In this document: positions 1-11,815 of the stretch, in pieces
Numbering within the stretch: position 1 is the stretch's first letter
Layout: each line of letters starts with the position of its first letter
Source: Hericium rajendrae
Lineage: Eukaryota > Basidiomycota > Agaricomycetes > Russulales > Hericiaceae
Length of the DNA stretch: 64,000 nt
Reading direction: 5' to 3'
NCBI GenBank assembly: GCA_033439255.1
Contig: CM065889.1
Coordinates: 558,001-622,000 of the forward strand
Translations under genes and position numbers: made by a program
Notes under the pieces: model-generated
The model's input: only the letters and a program-made list of their open reading frames with translations
Told to the model about the DNA's origin: nothing
Databases searched by the model: none

Positions 1-1550
1 AAGATACAATACTGTAGGCAGCGGACGGGATAGTCAGACATGGCGAGCACAACCAGTGCGCTCGGCATGCCGCAGAGACAAAGTGCCACAAGATTCAAGA
101 TTCAAGATTGATTTGTCGATGAACAACCTATCAATTATGATTCACGAACAGACAAAGCATGTACTGTGGTATGTAGCCCACATATCACAGCCTACAAGTG
201 AAAAACAACCCCAGGAAGATCCCGCATCTGGACGTCCACTGCCCTTACTCGTGAGCGCGTGAGCCACGGCCGCCGCAAATCCCACTGGATTTATCGCGCG
301 AACGACACACGCCATAATGCGCGCAGGCAGCACCTCACCCGCCTTTGCGAGGTACGCAAGCAGTTGTGAGAGAAGCAGCCTGATACCGCCGGCTGATGTT
401 CTCGGTATTCAATGGCGGGCGGGATCATCACCGATGGCATAAGTGCGATCATGGTGATGTGATGACCGAAGCCAGGCTTCCGCTCCAGAAGTAGATGGAC
501 GAGGATGGATGGCGGTCACAGAAGCGTTCCAGAGGCTTGCAGAAGGGCGACCCAGTGCCGCGTGGGCGATCAGCGTTTTCATGGAAACATGGCGAGGATA
601 TTTACAGCACGGACTCGATGACATGAAACAGGAATTTGAATTATCGCGGGGCATGGAGAGTACGTACATCCAAAGATATCGACATTATGTTACTCTACAC
701 GGCCACACCGCTACCGCCATCGGGACATCTCGTCATGATCGGATGACGGCTTGCGCTGTCTTCCGGATGGAATGACCGCCAACGGCATCCAATGTCGTCA
801 GAGGCACACCATCGGCGCATAGCCATGAAGGAACCAAAGTATGTGAAGCAACGTCCCAGGGCGCGCGGAGGCGCGGTGCTCCCGTCTCTTTGAAGCAGCC
901 TACCTGTTGCGATGAAACCGTGACATTTCGCCAGGAATGTTATTTGCAGGAAAACCCAAGGGGCAGGTGCAGATGCCATTACCGATCCGAGTGCTCCGGT
1001 CCACGACATGCCAGGTCAGGATATCCTTACGACTTGCAGTTGAAACCCATCACGTCCTACCCGTAGCACCGCCACGGGCAATCGAATTGGGACCTGTACC
1101 GTGGAACCACGCCGGTTTTGCCACGACGATGCTGCAAGGACATCACCGCGGGATCTAGCTGATAGCCGTCATGGCTTCCTGGTCCAATCATGGCCTGCTT
1201 GAAGAACCAATTATGGACGGCCAGTTCACACAACTAGTTGCAATGACGCGCCGATTTGGGCTAAGTACCTTGGGGCATGGGCCTGGGATCCTAACGGTAA
1301 CCGTACGGAGCCGGGTGCGGAACCGATTTGACAACAGTAGTACAAGGGGTCCGTGCTCGGAAATACGCCAACGCCACAAACTTGAGCAGGAGCAGGATAC
1401 GGGGCAAGAGACGGGAAAACAGCGAGCCATGCGGCGCAAGTCAGTCAAGAAAGAGATCGCGGCCACCAACAGATCTCGTGTGTCCATCTTTTTTTCATGG
1501 GCCGCGCAGCCTAGGTGCGGATCTTCATCATGGCCGGCCCGTCCCTGTGC
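1..1550. other. Stretch with no supportable gene
   Basis: Several open frames of 60-130 codons exist on both strands, but none has a recognisable domain, a believable splice pattern or consistent coding bias. The last ~300 bases are probably the 3' flank of the SR-protein gene, which ends at 1551 on the minus strand. I see no repeat, tRNA or transposon signature here. Confidence 0.5.
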
Positions 1551-3073
1551 TTAACGCCATCCACCATCCCCGTTCGCGTGACGGGGAGGAGCCCTGTCGT
1601 CCACGAAACGTTCTTCTTTGTCGTCGCGTCTTCTTTCATCCCTACGACGATCATAATATGGGTCAGGGCCTCGACGGTCATCATAATATCCCCCTCGCCG
1701 GTCATCGTACCCTGCAGGCCTCTTGTCATCAGTTTCCCTCCGGGGTGGAGGCGACCTGGGGCGACGGCTATCGGCTTCTTCGCCACGGCGGGGGGGAGGA
1801 GACCGGGACCGTTCACGGCGGTAAGATGAGCGTTCATGCCTATCATAGCGATCGTCCCTGCTGTTGTAGCGATCATCGCGGTAGCGGTCGTCCCTATGAC
1901 GGTCCTCGCGATACCGGTCGCGGTCATCCCGACGGTAATTGTCAGGGCCACGCTGCGGAGCCTGACGATCAGCACGGGCACCTGACATGAAAGGTAGGCG
2001 GACATACTTCTTCACCAAGAGCGACACGGACGGGCTGGCCACGGAGATCCTTGCCATCGAGCTCCTGGACGGCGCGGTCCGCATCTTCACGGGAGAGATA
2101 TTCTAGGATACTATTGATAAAGAATATGTAAGGCACAGCTCGCTAGCACTTCAAAATCCACTCACCCCGTGCCAACATTATCGCGGTCAATATCAGCGAA
2201 AGAAACACTGCCGGCCTCGCGTCCGAAGTCTTTGAGGTCCTGTTCACGATAGGAAGAGCGTCCCGCCATCAGTACGGTCTTCATGGACAGGCCTCAAGGG
2301 GAAGGAGAAATCGGTCCAAGAACATCACGGCACCACCACGCGGCCCGTGAGGCCAAGGAAAGCAGATCTCCGCCAAAAGAGCTCGGACCTTGACCCACAC
2401 GCACGCCAGCCGGAAGAACCAGTCCCGGACCGAAAGTCGCCGTCGACGGATGCGGAATGTCACCGTACCTGCCAACTGGTGTCTCTGGAGATGCCTGTCA
2501 CCGAGATGCGGATCCCAGGAGGACGCCTGGTACGCGGAGCACTGTTGGAAATATTAGAAATAATGCTGGCAATATGCGCGATCAGGAAATATACCCGTAG
2601 CGATCATCGTTGTAGGGTTCGCGGCGAGGGCGAGATTCCTTAGCAAATTCGACAACAATGCTGAATACCCGATAAGAGTTCGGCACCAGGACAAAAAAAC
2701 GTGAGCGACCCACTTTGTGCCCATGAAGTTTTTGCCATTGAAGTGCGTCATGGCATCTTCGGCGTCCTATTCTGGAGGATGAGCTGTGCGCGCAATATGG
2801 AGGTAGACGACGCGCACCCTTGCGTTTTCAAACTCGACAAACCGAACCCTGCGCAGGGTATAAGCCCATTCCAAGTAAGAGGAACGAAAAGCAGCTACCC
2901 TTACCCGTCATCACTCTGCAATCGACGATTTTCCATACCCGTCAAAGAACTTGGAGACGTCCTCGGTCCTGGTGTCCGCGGGGAGCTCTACAATTGCAAA
3001 GACATCAGCGCTGCGTCTCGATGGAAACCGGAAACCGAGACAGCGTACTTCCGAGGTAGAGACGGCGGGACAT
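1551..3073 (-). CDS. SR-type splicing factor with two RRMs and an RS/RD tail
   Basis: Predicted nuclear pre-mRNA splicing regulator of the SRSF4/5/6 or fission yeast Srp2 type. The start ATG is at 3073, giving MSRRLYLGKLP across a tiny first exon and an intron at about 3048-2988. RRM1 is visible as YLGKLP (RNP2), then DGYGKIVDCRV and FVEFENARDAEDAM. RRM2 starts RISVTGISRDTSW and includes DLKDFGREAGSV and RAVQELDGKDLRG. The last exon codes a tail of about 140 residues packed with RD, RS and RSRSPPPRR motifs, ending in a TAA at 1551. At least six introns are needed. RRM1 needs two single-base additions to stay in frame, in the T-run near 2930 and the A-run near 2840, both invariant parts of the fold. 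The family call is firm; exon edges are approximate. Tail-to-head neighbour of NFS1 on the same strand. Confidence 0.85.
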
Positions 3074-3417
3074 GATGCTGTGGAGGTGGATGTGGATGCA
3101 AGGAGAGAGAGAGTTAGGCGCCGCGAGAGGTGGTTTGAGAGGAGTTACTCGGAAGCGTCGCTTTTCGAACTCCGCGTGCACGGACCACGTCGGCGCTCTA
3201 CCAATATTTTCCTTAATTTTATCACACAAACTCAGAATATGTAAGCTCCAAGGCCATAAATAATTAGGAACCAGTGCATGGTAAGTAAACGTGGACGTAG
3301 AGTACAAAGAGTAGATATGTAACGATCCGTGCATAGCCAAGACGCGCGGCAGACCACCTGAAGAGAATCGATGGGAGGTATGTAACTTCAACACCAATGG
3401 GAATGGTGTGGTATCCC

Positions 3418-5394
3418 TTAGTGCTGAGACCAGTCAATTGTGGTGATATCAATCCCCTCCTGCACCATCTCCCATAGAGGACTCATATCCCGCAACTTCT
3501 GTACGGTGGCGATGATTTTCTCGACCACAAAGTCAATTTCCGCCTCTGTGGTGAAGCGGCCGATACCGAATCGTAATGACGAGTGTGCCATATCTTCGGC
3601 GGCACCTGGAAACGCTTGTCAAAATCAATAAAGGGAGAATATTGGATCGACCTACCAAGAGCGCGAAGAACGTAAGATGGCTCTAATGATGCCGACGTGC
3701 ACGCGCTGCCAGAGGATAAAGCGACGTCCTGAAACAATAGATTTAGTATATCAAAGCAACAGTGATATTTGAAATACGACATACCTTGAGAGCCATCAAC
3801 AAACTCTCACCCTCGACATATGCGAAACTCAGGTTCACACAGCCTGGGTAGCCAGTGGGATCACCATTGCGCACGACATGTTCGACGCTGGCATTGATTT
3901 TATTGATCAAGCGATTTGAAAGCTCCGTGATGCGCTTCGAATCTCTCTATCACAATGAAGACCAAGTCAGTAAAATGTCAACCCATAATGCAGATAACAG
4001 ATGAAGACGCTCAGTACCCCTGCACGGAAGTCATAGCCAGGCCGACACATGCAGAATCAAGATGTGATTCGCAATTTGTCGCCCAGCTCTCCAGCGGTGC
4101 TGGCGTGCGTTTTAACATCACCGCGTCTCAGAGAAACCAACTCACCGCCATCTCCTGCTTGGCTAACCGCGCTGCCTCGCCCATTCCCACTGCCAACGCC
4201 GCCGGCAAAGTGCCGCTGCGCAGACCTCTCTCCTGACCACCGCCGCTCATGATAGGTTCGAGACGGACCCTCGGTCGCCGCCTCACGTAGGCAGCACCGA
4301 TACCCTTCGGTCCGTAGATTTTGTGGCCCGAGATGCTCATCAAGTCGACGTTCATCTCGTTAACGTCTATGGGGATCTTGCCGACGGCCTGGGCTGCGTC
4401 GGTATGGAAATACACGCCACGGTGCTTGCGGGCAATTTGGCCAATTTCCTTGACAGGCTGGATAACGCCCGTCTCGTTGTTCACGGTCATGATAGAAATG
4501 AGGGCAGTGTCCGGGCGAATCGCCTTCTCCAGTTCCTCGAGATCGATGACACCGTTCCTCTGCACGGGGAGGTAAGTCACGTCAAAGCCTTCCTCCTGAA
4601 GCTTCCGGCAGGAATCCAGAACACATTTGTGCTCCTGCAACGTCGTCAGTACCACCGCCAATATCAAATCCAACATACAGGAAAACGCACAGTTTGTGTG
4701 GTGATGATATGGTGCTTCTTATCCTTGTGGAACCGGGCAACGCCCTTGATTGACATATTGTTGGTCTCAGTAGCTCCAGAGGTAAAGATAATGTCCTTTG
4801 GGTCAGCGCCAATCAGATCCGCTATGTGCTGTGAATTTGAGTCAGTACGGGTCAACCGGATGGATGATTCGTATGATTCGTTAAGTAACGTACCTTTCTG
4901 GCGTCTTCAACAGCCTTTTCAGCCTCCCAACCGTACGCATGCGTCCGGCTGTGGGGATTGCCGTACTGGTCCGTGAGATAGGGCAGCATAGCGTCGAGGA
5001 CACGCGGGTCTACGGGTGTCGTAGCCTAGCAACTTGTTGAAAATGCAAATCCCGCACAACCAGGGCGTTACTTACCTGCATGTCAAGATAGATTGGACGG
5101 GCTTTGTCCTTCAAACCACCCTCTCTGCGAGGGATCTCGAACTTGAACCCGAGCATGTCTAGATGTGGCAGAAATAAGTACCATACCTCAGGGCAGACTG
5201 TGAATGACATTACCTGCACGTGGGGCAAAATGCCCTTCATCCTTGTACGTCGACGGGAGGTCGACGACACTGGCACGGTCGGCGCCCGAGGGCTGGACGT
5301 AGGTCCTGCGACCCGTCACCGGGACAACGACCGATGCCTGGGGCCTCTTCAAAGCACTACGGCGGACAGCATTGCGAGTGACCCTAGAGAACAT
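3418..5394 (-). CDS. NFS1: Mitochondrial cysteine desulfurase NFS1
   Basis: PLP enzyme that removes sulfur from cysteine for Fe-S cluster assembly and tRNA thiolation, acting mainly in the mitochondrial matrix. The ATG at 5394 opens an Arg-rich, acid-poor leader ([17 protein letters not shown]) typical of a mitochondrial presequence. Then come [26 protein letters not shown], the SGATETNN substrate loop, TDAAQAVGK, the PLP lysine in [10 protein letters not shown], and the persulfide cysteine in [12 protein letters not shown]. The C terminus ends DWSQH then TAA at 3418. About six introns separate the exons and the reading frame looks intact. Length (around 490-500 residues) fits fungal NFS1. 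The start is 181 bp from a tRNA-Glu gene read outward in the other direction. Confidence 0.95.
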
Positions 5395-5575
5395 GCTGAG
5401 GGTACAAAGCAGAGGATATCTGATAGCACGGGGAGTGGAACGCCGTTATATTGCTCAGCACGGCGGCGTCGCTGTGGTGGAAACGATGACAAACTGCGCT
5501 CCGTCTTCGGCCGGCTTCGGCTGAGCGTCGGCTCATCACGTGAACGTGATCGACAATATATAAATAGTATCCTAG

Positions 5576-5654
5576 TCGGTTATGGTGTAACGGCTAACAT
5601 TATCGCCTCTCAATCAAAATCGCGATAGCTCGGGGTTCGACTCCCCGTAACCGA
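5576..5654 (+). tRNA. tRNA-Glu (CTC) with an 8-nt intron
   Basis: The 7-bp acceptor stem TCGGTTA/TAACCGA is perfect. The D arm is GTGT/ACAT, the anticodon stem ATCGC/GCGAT, and the T arm CGGGG-TTCGACT-CCCCG. The 15 nt between the anticodon stem halves fit a 7-nt loop CTCTCA+C with anticodon CTC, plus about 8 nt (ATCAAAAT) inserted after position 37, the usual place for nuclear tRNA introns. Fungal tRNA-Glu genes share the GGTGTAACGGCTAACAT segment. No CCA is encoded, as expected. Confidence 0.93.
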
Positions 5655-5673
5655 AGCTGACCAAGTTGTCATA

Positions 5674-5679
5674 TTTTTT
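5674..5679 (+). terminator. RNA polymerase III T-run after tRNA-Glu
   Basis: Six consecutive T residues begin 20 bases after the tRNA end, a normal Pol III stop signal. A second shorter T-rich stretch follows at once. Confidence 0.75.
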
Positions 5680-6016
5680 GTTTTGTTTAGTTTTCATTCG
5701 TAGATTAGTGTGTCTGCACGCACAGAGCACCAGTGATTCAGACTGCCTTCACTGAGCTCGCCCAGAAAACTGGGACAATGTGTACAAAAATATCCAGGCC
5801 CTGGCTGTAGAGATTTTTTTAGATGCTCCGAGTCTGAAACGTTTAGCCACGACCTCGTTGATCTCCAGTCGAGCATTGCTCCTCACTAAGCTCCTCAAAG
5901 AATGTATTGCCAGACATCGGTTAACACCCAAAAATACAATTTCAGGACATTTTGTTCCCGCCTTGATCCCGAATTCCCGAATTCCCACTTCGTACAGCAA
6001 GACAAAGACAAGATCT
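5680..6016. other. Short gap with no gene seen
   Basis: This lies between the tRNA and the 3' end of the first GH6 gene. Open frames here show no domain. It is probably 3' untranslated and flanking DNA of the cellulase gene on the minus strand. Confidence 0.5.
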
Positions 6017-7730
6017 CTAAAGGGCTGGGTTGGCAGCACTAACTAGCGTCTGGAAGTACGCCTGGAACCATGTACCAGCCTCGGGGGCAGGCTGAGTAGC
6101 ATCCGACTGTGTGCACAGCAAAGACGGGTATCAGAACCCAACTCAAAAATGAAGCCGCAGCACGCACCTGTCCGCAATGGCTGTCGTAGCGCGGCGACGA
6201 GCTGTTGCTCGTGCCATCAGATTCCCCTCCGGGCTTCACCCAGACGATGGAGTCGATAAGCGACGAGCCCGTGTTCGTCGTCGGGCGCGTGCCAAAGCCG
6301 GCACCCTTGACGTTGCACCAGTCGCCCCATGCCGTCCTGAGGTTCTGCTGGCCGGAGCGGCCCTGGTCGACGATGAAGTGTGCAGGGAAGCCCGACGATT
6401 GCAGCTCTGGGCGCAAGAGCCTGTAAAGTTCATCCATCAGCTATCAGACGTGGGGCAATATATCGAGAGGTGAAACTGACGTTGATGTAGTGGATCTCGT
6501 CGTAGTTAGAGTTTCCTTGCGTGACGGGGTCGGGCGAGGCAGCGCTGAGAGCATTGTAGTTCGCAACATTGGTGGCAAGGCCGCGGACGAGAGGAGGGGA
6601 GCCAGCGTTCTTGTAGACCGACGCAAAGAGCTGTGCGGCAGGGCCGAGGTTGGCGGGCCATCCGAGCCAGCCAGCATGTCCGGCATCGAGGTACATGTAC
6701 ACGTCAACAGTAGAGAGCTGCTTGAGGGCGTAGTTGACGCAAGCCTATGTGCAGTTCTGATTAGCACCCGTAGAGTTAGGTGGACAGAATCAAAGATTGC
6801 TTACAAGGTAGGTGGTCTGAGCGTTGGCGCATTTCTGCACGTTAAGGTTGGTCACCAGGTTGGCAAGTGAATCAGGCTCAATGACGGCAACAACCCGGAC
6901 GTCAGGGTATTCTATCGAAGGGAAACAGATTACAGGTTAGAGCTGAGCTTGTGCGTTCTGAGGAGGCAGTTTGGCATCACGTACTCTTGACCTGAGCAAC
7001 AATCTGGTCGATATAGTCCTCGTAGTTTGCTTGACCATTGTTCGCGATCGAGAACTCGCCATTTGACGCCAACGCCGCACAATCACGGTCGGGCAGGTCG
7101 TATACGACGATCTGCACCAACTGCTTCGTGCCCGTCGCCTTGCCGATCGCGCTTGCGTTTGCGAGATAGTCGCCGAGCTGCGGCACCTTCGAGACCTGGT
7201 CGAACCACGTGAAGTTCGGGATGTCCGCGACGCTCTGCGCCTTGGCCTTCAGCGACGCGTCCGTGATGGAGGGAGCGCGGCCGCGACTTCTGCCTGATAG
7301 TACGGCGAGAGCCAGAGCTCGTAACCGGCGAAGGGGTTGTCGGCGGAGGGCGGCTGTGACGGGGAGGTTCCGGGAGAAGAACTGGTTGTCGTCGGCGGTG
7401 TGGATGTGGGTCCAGACGGCGGGCTGGAAGAGGGGGCGGCGGAGCTGCCGAGCTCGGTCTGTAAAAATTGATTCAGTGTGTGTTGGGGGAAGGATAGCTG
7501 AGAACGCACAGGCACTGCCAGTAGTACGGGTTGCTGACCGTGCATACAGATCCTGCAGCGCAGGTTGTCGGTCCAGCTAGATAGATGCTGGGTTACGACG
7601 TGGACATCATCAACAGCGGAACGAGGGACATACTCCAGCCTTGACCACCGCACTGTCCCCAGACAGGAGACTGTGCCGAGACAGAGGAGACGAGCGTCAT
7701 GAACGACGCGAGAGCAGCAAACTTGAACAT
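6017..7730 (-). CDS. GH6 cellobiohydrolase II with CBM1 (copy A)
   Basis: Secreted exo-glucanase releasing cellobiose from non-reducing chain ends of cellulose. The ATG at 7730 gives a 19-residue signal peptide (MFKFAALASF...SVSA). A CBM1 follows (PVWGQCGGQGW, GPTTCAAGSVCTV), then a Ser/Thr/Pro linker, then the GH6 catalytic domain from about NPFAGYELWLSPYY. Catalytic-region motifs are present: YDLPDRDCAALASNGE, VIEPDSLANLVTN, YLDAGHAGWLGWP, HFIVDQGRSG, GDWCNVKGAGFG and WVKPGGESDG. It ends LVSAANPAL, TAG at 6017. Six or more introns sit at the same places as in copy B. Relative to copy B it carries one missing base near 7268 and one extra base near 6408. These break the frame inside conserved sequence, so it is either a young pseudogene or a sequencing artefact. 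Confidence 0.9.
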
Positions 7731-9125
7731 CCTGGAAAAGCCGAAATGCGAATGCCGATTAGACCTGGTAAACCTCCATCCCATGTTAACGACTTATATA
7801 CGCCCGTCCATGACGCCCAAGTTCAAAGACGAGGAGAAATTGCTGTTACGCGAGCAGCAGCAGACAGCACGAATAATACCGGCTTTCAGCCGAAACAGCA
7901 GGTGGAACGACCTCGGATGTGCTGCAAGGACGGGCAAGGACTTGGCAGGGCTCGACTGCGACGATCATGAGACGCAGAGATCATCCGATGTCAAGAGCGA
8001 ATGGATGGTGGTCCTGAAGAATTTCCTTTGCAGCTGCACGGCTATAGTTCGGGAAGTACAAGGGGCGCTACAAGCGGTTTTTGCATCGGTAATAAACGAC
8101 AATATTCTCCGCACCTGCCAGCGACAGACTTCCTTGAACACATGGGGTCATGAGACTCTTGATGTCTGATTGAAACGTGGGTATGTTGTGCAAACAGCCG
8201 TTACCGCAGAGCCGTCTGGACAAGCCAAGAGATTTCGCAGCCTCAAATCGGGGTCGATTCGCTGTCTTTACGGGGACACAATGTCTCCGCGAAGACATCG
8301 TCATGCCGATAGTATTCCATACCACCGGACTAGGACAGCAAAGTCGGTAGGCGTTGAACATGGCGTAGTGGTAGCCGGAAACTGGGAAAAGTCCTCGACA
8401 TTCGTGGCACTTGTGATGCGCGGGTCCCATGTCCTCGGGAGTACTTGATTGTTTTTGAGAGAAGCAGCAAGTGCACCAACGTGATTTTGTTAGAGAAGGA
8501 ACCTGCGAGCACGTGGACGAGCGCAGACCCGAAGCATCTCGTTCAGGCGTCCAGGCGATCGACGGATATGAAGCTTATGTGTCGAACGGCTGCAGAGTTC
8601 AAAGAGATGACGTGGTGGAAATCACGGTACTGTTGTCGATGTGAGACGATGTTCCCAGGAGTAAGTCACTTGAGACTGAAAATTTGCTGTTATGAAGGCA
8701 CCGTGACACTGTGTCGGCTGGGGCGCTGTCCCGTGGAGGAATGACAGGGTGGTGTGAGATCTCGCAGTCAAGATTCCAGTGATCACTTGCTGGACCTATT
8801 TTTGTATTGATGGGAACGTGGTCGAGATGTGAAAAGTCTCTTGAAGTCGAAAAAGTCGAAACAAATTTTCGAGAACTGAGCATGTATCAATTGGTTTTCT
8901 CAAAGACAACACGACGTTCCAGTTAGACCGCACTGAATGGAATTTACCAAATACTCACTACGCATGATGTCTAACTTTAAACGACGAGAGTGACAAACAG
9001 GTCACGACTGAACATGGGAAAAGCATCGTCGTTCCCGATCCCTCCCTCCCCATTTCGTATCACTTTTAAGCACCGTTCCCGCCCCCAATGCCAATGTCCC
9101 GCCTCATGCTACAAGGCAAGGTCGT
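7731..9125. other. Upstream region of GH6 copy A and spacer
   Basis: No gene is seen. From 7731 to about 8460, and again near 8940-8968, the sequence matches the region upstream of copy B in patches (the blocks around TCGGGGTC...TACGGGGACAC and around TTTACCAAATA). About 400 bp (roughly 8470-8890) has no counterpart in copy B. The final ~160 bases are the 3' flank of copy B. Confidence 0.6.
7794..7800 (-). promoter_or_regulatory. TATA-like box of GH6 copy A
   Basis: TATATAA on the minus strand, 64-70 bases upstream of the ATG. The same box with the same flank (GGCGTATATAA) occurs at nearly the same distance before copy B, which supports a shared core promoter. Confidence 0.6.
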
Positions 9126-10822
9126 TTACAGGGGTGGGTTGGCAGCGCTGACCAGCGTCTCGAAGTATGCCTGGAACCAGGTTCCAGCCTCAGGCGCAGG
9201 CTGAGCCGCATCAGACTGCATACACAAAGCGTATCAGTCATCCAACCCTGAACCAAAGACGCAACACGCACCTGTCCGCAATGACTGTCGTAGCGCGGCG
9301 ACGAGCTGTTGCTCGTGCCGTCCGACTCGCCTCCGGGCTTCACCCAGACGATGGAGTCGATGAGATCCGAGCCTGTGTTTGTCGTCGGGCGCGTGCCGAA
9401 GCCGGCACCCTTGACGTTGCACCAGTCACCCCACGCCGTCCTGAGGTCCTGCTGGCCGGAACGGCCCTGGTCAACGATGAAGTGCGCAGAGAAACCAGCA
9501 GATTGCAGCTCCGGCGCAAGAGCCTGAGGGTCATGCATCAGCGGGACGAAGACAATACGTTCGGGAATGGAACCCACGTTGATGTAGTGGATCTCGTCAT
9601 AGTTGGGGTCGCCCTGCGTGATGGGGTCGGGCGTGGCGGCGCTGAGGGCGTTGTAGTTCGCAACGTTGGTGGCGAGGCCGCGGAGTTGTGAAGGGGAGCC
9701 GGCGTCCGAATAGACCTGTGCGAAGAGCTGTGCGGCGGGGCCGAGGTTGGCGGGCCATCCGAGCCAGCCAGCATGTCCGGCGTCGATGTACATGATTACA
9801 TCCACGGTTGCGAGCTGCTTGATGGCGTAGTTGACGCACGCCTACATACCATGCAGCGTTGGTGAGCTCCCGGTAACGGTGGGTGGGCTAATTGAGAGAT
9901 TGCTTACCAGGTAGGTGGTCTGGGCGTTAGCGCACTTCGGAACATTGAGGTTGGTCACAAGGTTGGCCAGTGAATCTGGCTCGATGACGGCGACAACGCG
10001 GACATCAGGGTATTCTGTCGATCGCAGACGGATGAGACACGAAGTTAGGCCTGATACAGCTTAGGAACACGCACGCTTGATCTGAGCGACGATCTGGTCG
10101 ATGTAGTTTTCGTAATTCGCCTGACCGTTATCCGCAATCGAGAACTCGCCGTTCGAGGCAAGAGCGGCGCAATCACGGTCGGGCAGGTCGTACACAACGA
10201 TCTGCACCAACTGCTTCGTGCCCATCGCTTGGCCAATTGCAGTGGCGTTTGCAAGATAGTCGCCGAGCTGAGGCACCTTGGCGACCTGGTCGAACCAGGT
10301 GAAGTTCGGGATATCCGCGACGCTCGAGGCCTTAGCCTGCAGCGATGCGTCCGTGATGGACGGAAGCGCGGCTGCGACCTCTGCCTGATAGTACGGCGAG
10401 AGCCAGAGCTCATAACCGGTGAAAGGATTGTCACTGGAGGCCGGCGGCGATGGCGAGGTTCCGGTGGAGGTGGTGGAGGTTGGCGGCGTAGATGTCGGGG
10501 TCGGCCCGGACGACGGGCTCGAAGACGGGGGCGGCGGAGCTGCCGAGCCTGGCCTGCAATGGAATACATTCAGTGCTTGTTACGAGAAGGCTAGCGTATA
10601 ACTTACAAGCACTGCGAGTAGTATGGGTTGCTGACCGTGCAGACGGATCCTGCAGCACAGGTCGTCGGCCCAGCTAGGATGTTGGTTAGAAGAGAGCAAT
10701 CAATGACAGTCAAGTAATAGCATACTCCAGTCTTGACCACCGCACTGTCCATAGATAGGAGACTGTGCGGAGACAGAGGTAACAAGCGTCACGAACGACG
10801 CGAGAGCAGCAAACTTGAACAT
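9126..10822 (-). CDS. GH6 cellobiohydrolase II with CBM1 (copy B)
   Basis: Tandem paralogue of the gene at 6017-7730, with the same secreted cellulase role. The ATG at 10822 gives MFKFAALASFVTLVTSVSA (signal peptide). The CBM1 reads PIYGQCGGQDW with an Asp where copy A has Gly. The catalytic domain keeps DLPDRDCAALASNGE, VIEPDSLANLVTN, MYIDAGHAGWLGWP and HFIVDQGRSGQQDLR. Between YIN and ALAPEL lies an intron (donor GTGGGTTCC, acceptor CCCTCAG) matching the copy A intron. The stop is a TAA at 9126 after ANPPL. The frame is continuous through all exons, so this copy looks functional. Length near 455 residues is usual for basidiomycete Cel6A. Confidence 0.95.
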
Positions 10823-11815
10823 TCTGGAGAAGCCGAGTCGAATGTCAGTTGGACCTGATGTGATCCAGTCCTGCATCACGATTTATATACGCCAGCAGCA
10901 AAAAATATGGATAAATTAAGGTTCACGAGGAGCAACAGACAGCATGAGTTGTGCCGGCGTTCAGCCGAGGCAGCGACTGGAACGACTTCGGGAGCTGCGC
11001 GACGATGGTTGTAGACGTGGCAGAACGCGAGCGTCGCGGTCATGGGACGCAAAGTTTGGCCGATGAGCAGTGCTCACTGCACGGGTATAGTTCGGGAGGA
11101 GCGGAAGGTGCTGCAAGGAGTTGTTCCAACGGAAATACGGACAACATCTTCCGTGTCTTCCTGTGACAAGCTTCCTCGGATGAAACCATGAGGATGTGTT
11201 TATAGACCACATGGCCTCCGTTTTGCGAATAGTCGTCATTTGTTGCAGGGACAGGCTTCAGAGCGTAGGATCCTAAGTCGGGGTCAATTTGCTGTCTCTA
11301 CGGGGACACTGCTGTTAATGCACCACAACAAGCTGATGGTCATCGTCATCCAAGACGACGAACAGGATAGGGCAAAGTTCGGTCGACAGGGTAGCAACCA
11401 GAACTCCGAAGAAATCTTCAGCATCCTGAAGCTCAGGTCCCTGTGTTTTCGGAAGTACTTGCTGGACTTTGGTCCAAGAATATCCTCAGGAAATATGGCC
11501 TGTGTCAGATGATGATCCGCACATCGTCACACAATACAAAAAGAGTTTACCAAATATTCACCATGCCGAGCTAGCTTCGAGATTGAAGCATTCAGATGCG
11601 TATCTACCTTCGACGAGCAGAAATGAGAGGCAAGTGGTCGAGTTGTTCTGGTGAGATGAACGTGGTGGAAAGAAAGGACATCGCGACTCCGCCACAGACG
11701 CGACGCGTACGCTCATTGACTTTCCTCTTCTTGACGCGTTCCCATCCACTTGTTCTGCATAGACCTTTTGCATACCCTCCAACAATCTAATTTAACGCCT
11801 AAAATACCCAGCAGC
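10823..11815. other. Intergenic region between divergent GH6 copy B and UBLCP1-like gene
   Basis: The half nearest the cellulase is the copy-B version of the duplicated promoter. The remaining ~240 bases up to 11815 should hold the promoter and leader of the plus-strand phosphatase gene. No other gene is seen. Confidence 0.55.
10883..10889 (-). promoter_or_regulatory. TATA-like box of GH6 copy B
   Basis: TATATAA on the minus strand, 61-67 bases upstream of the ATG, embedded in the same GGCGTATATAA context as in copy A. Confidence 0.6.

Larger units (their letters stand above)
6017..11572. repeat. Direct tandem duplication of a whole GH6 gene plus promoter
   Basis: Unit A runs from 6017 to about 8968 and unit B from 9126 to about 11572, in the same orientation. 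Coding exons are nearly identical in protein sequence and intron positions match. Homology continues about 750 bp upstream of each ATG in patches, and both units end in a shared block around TTTACCAAATA(T/C)TCAC. Unit A is about 500 bp longer, mostly because of one block near 8470-8890. Introns and promoters have diverged far more than exons. Confidence 0.85.
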
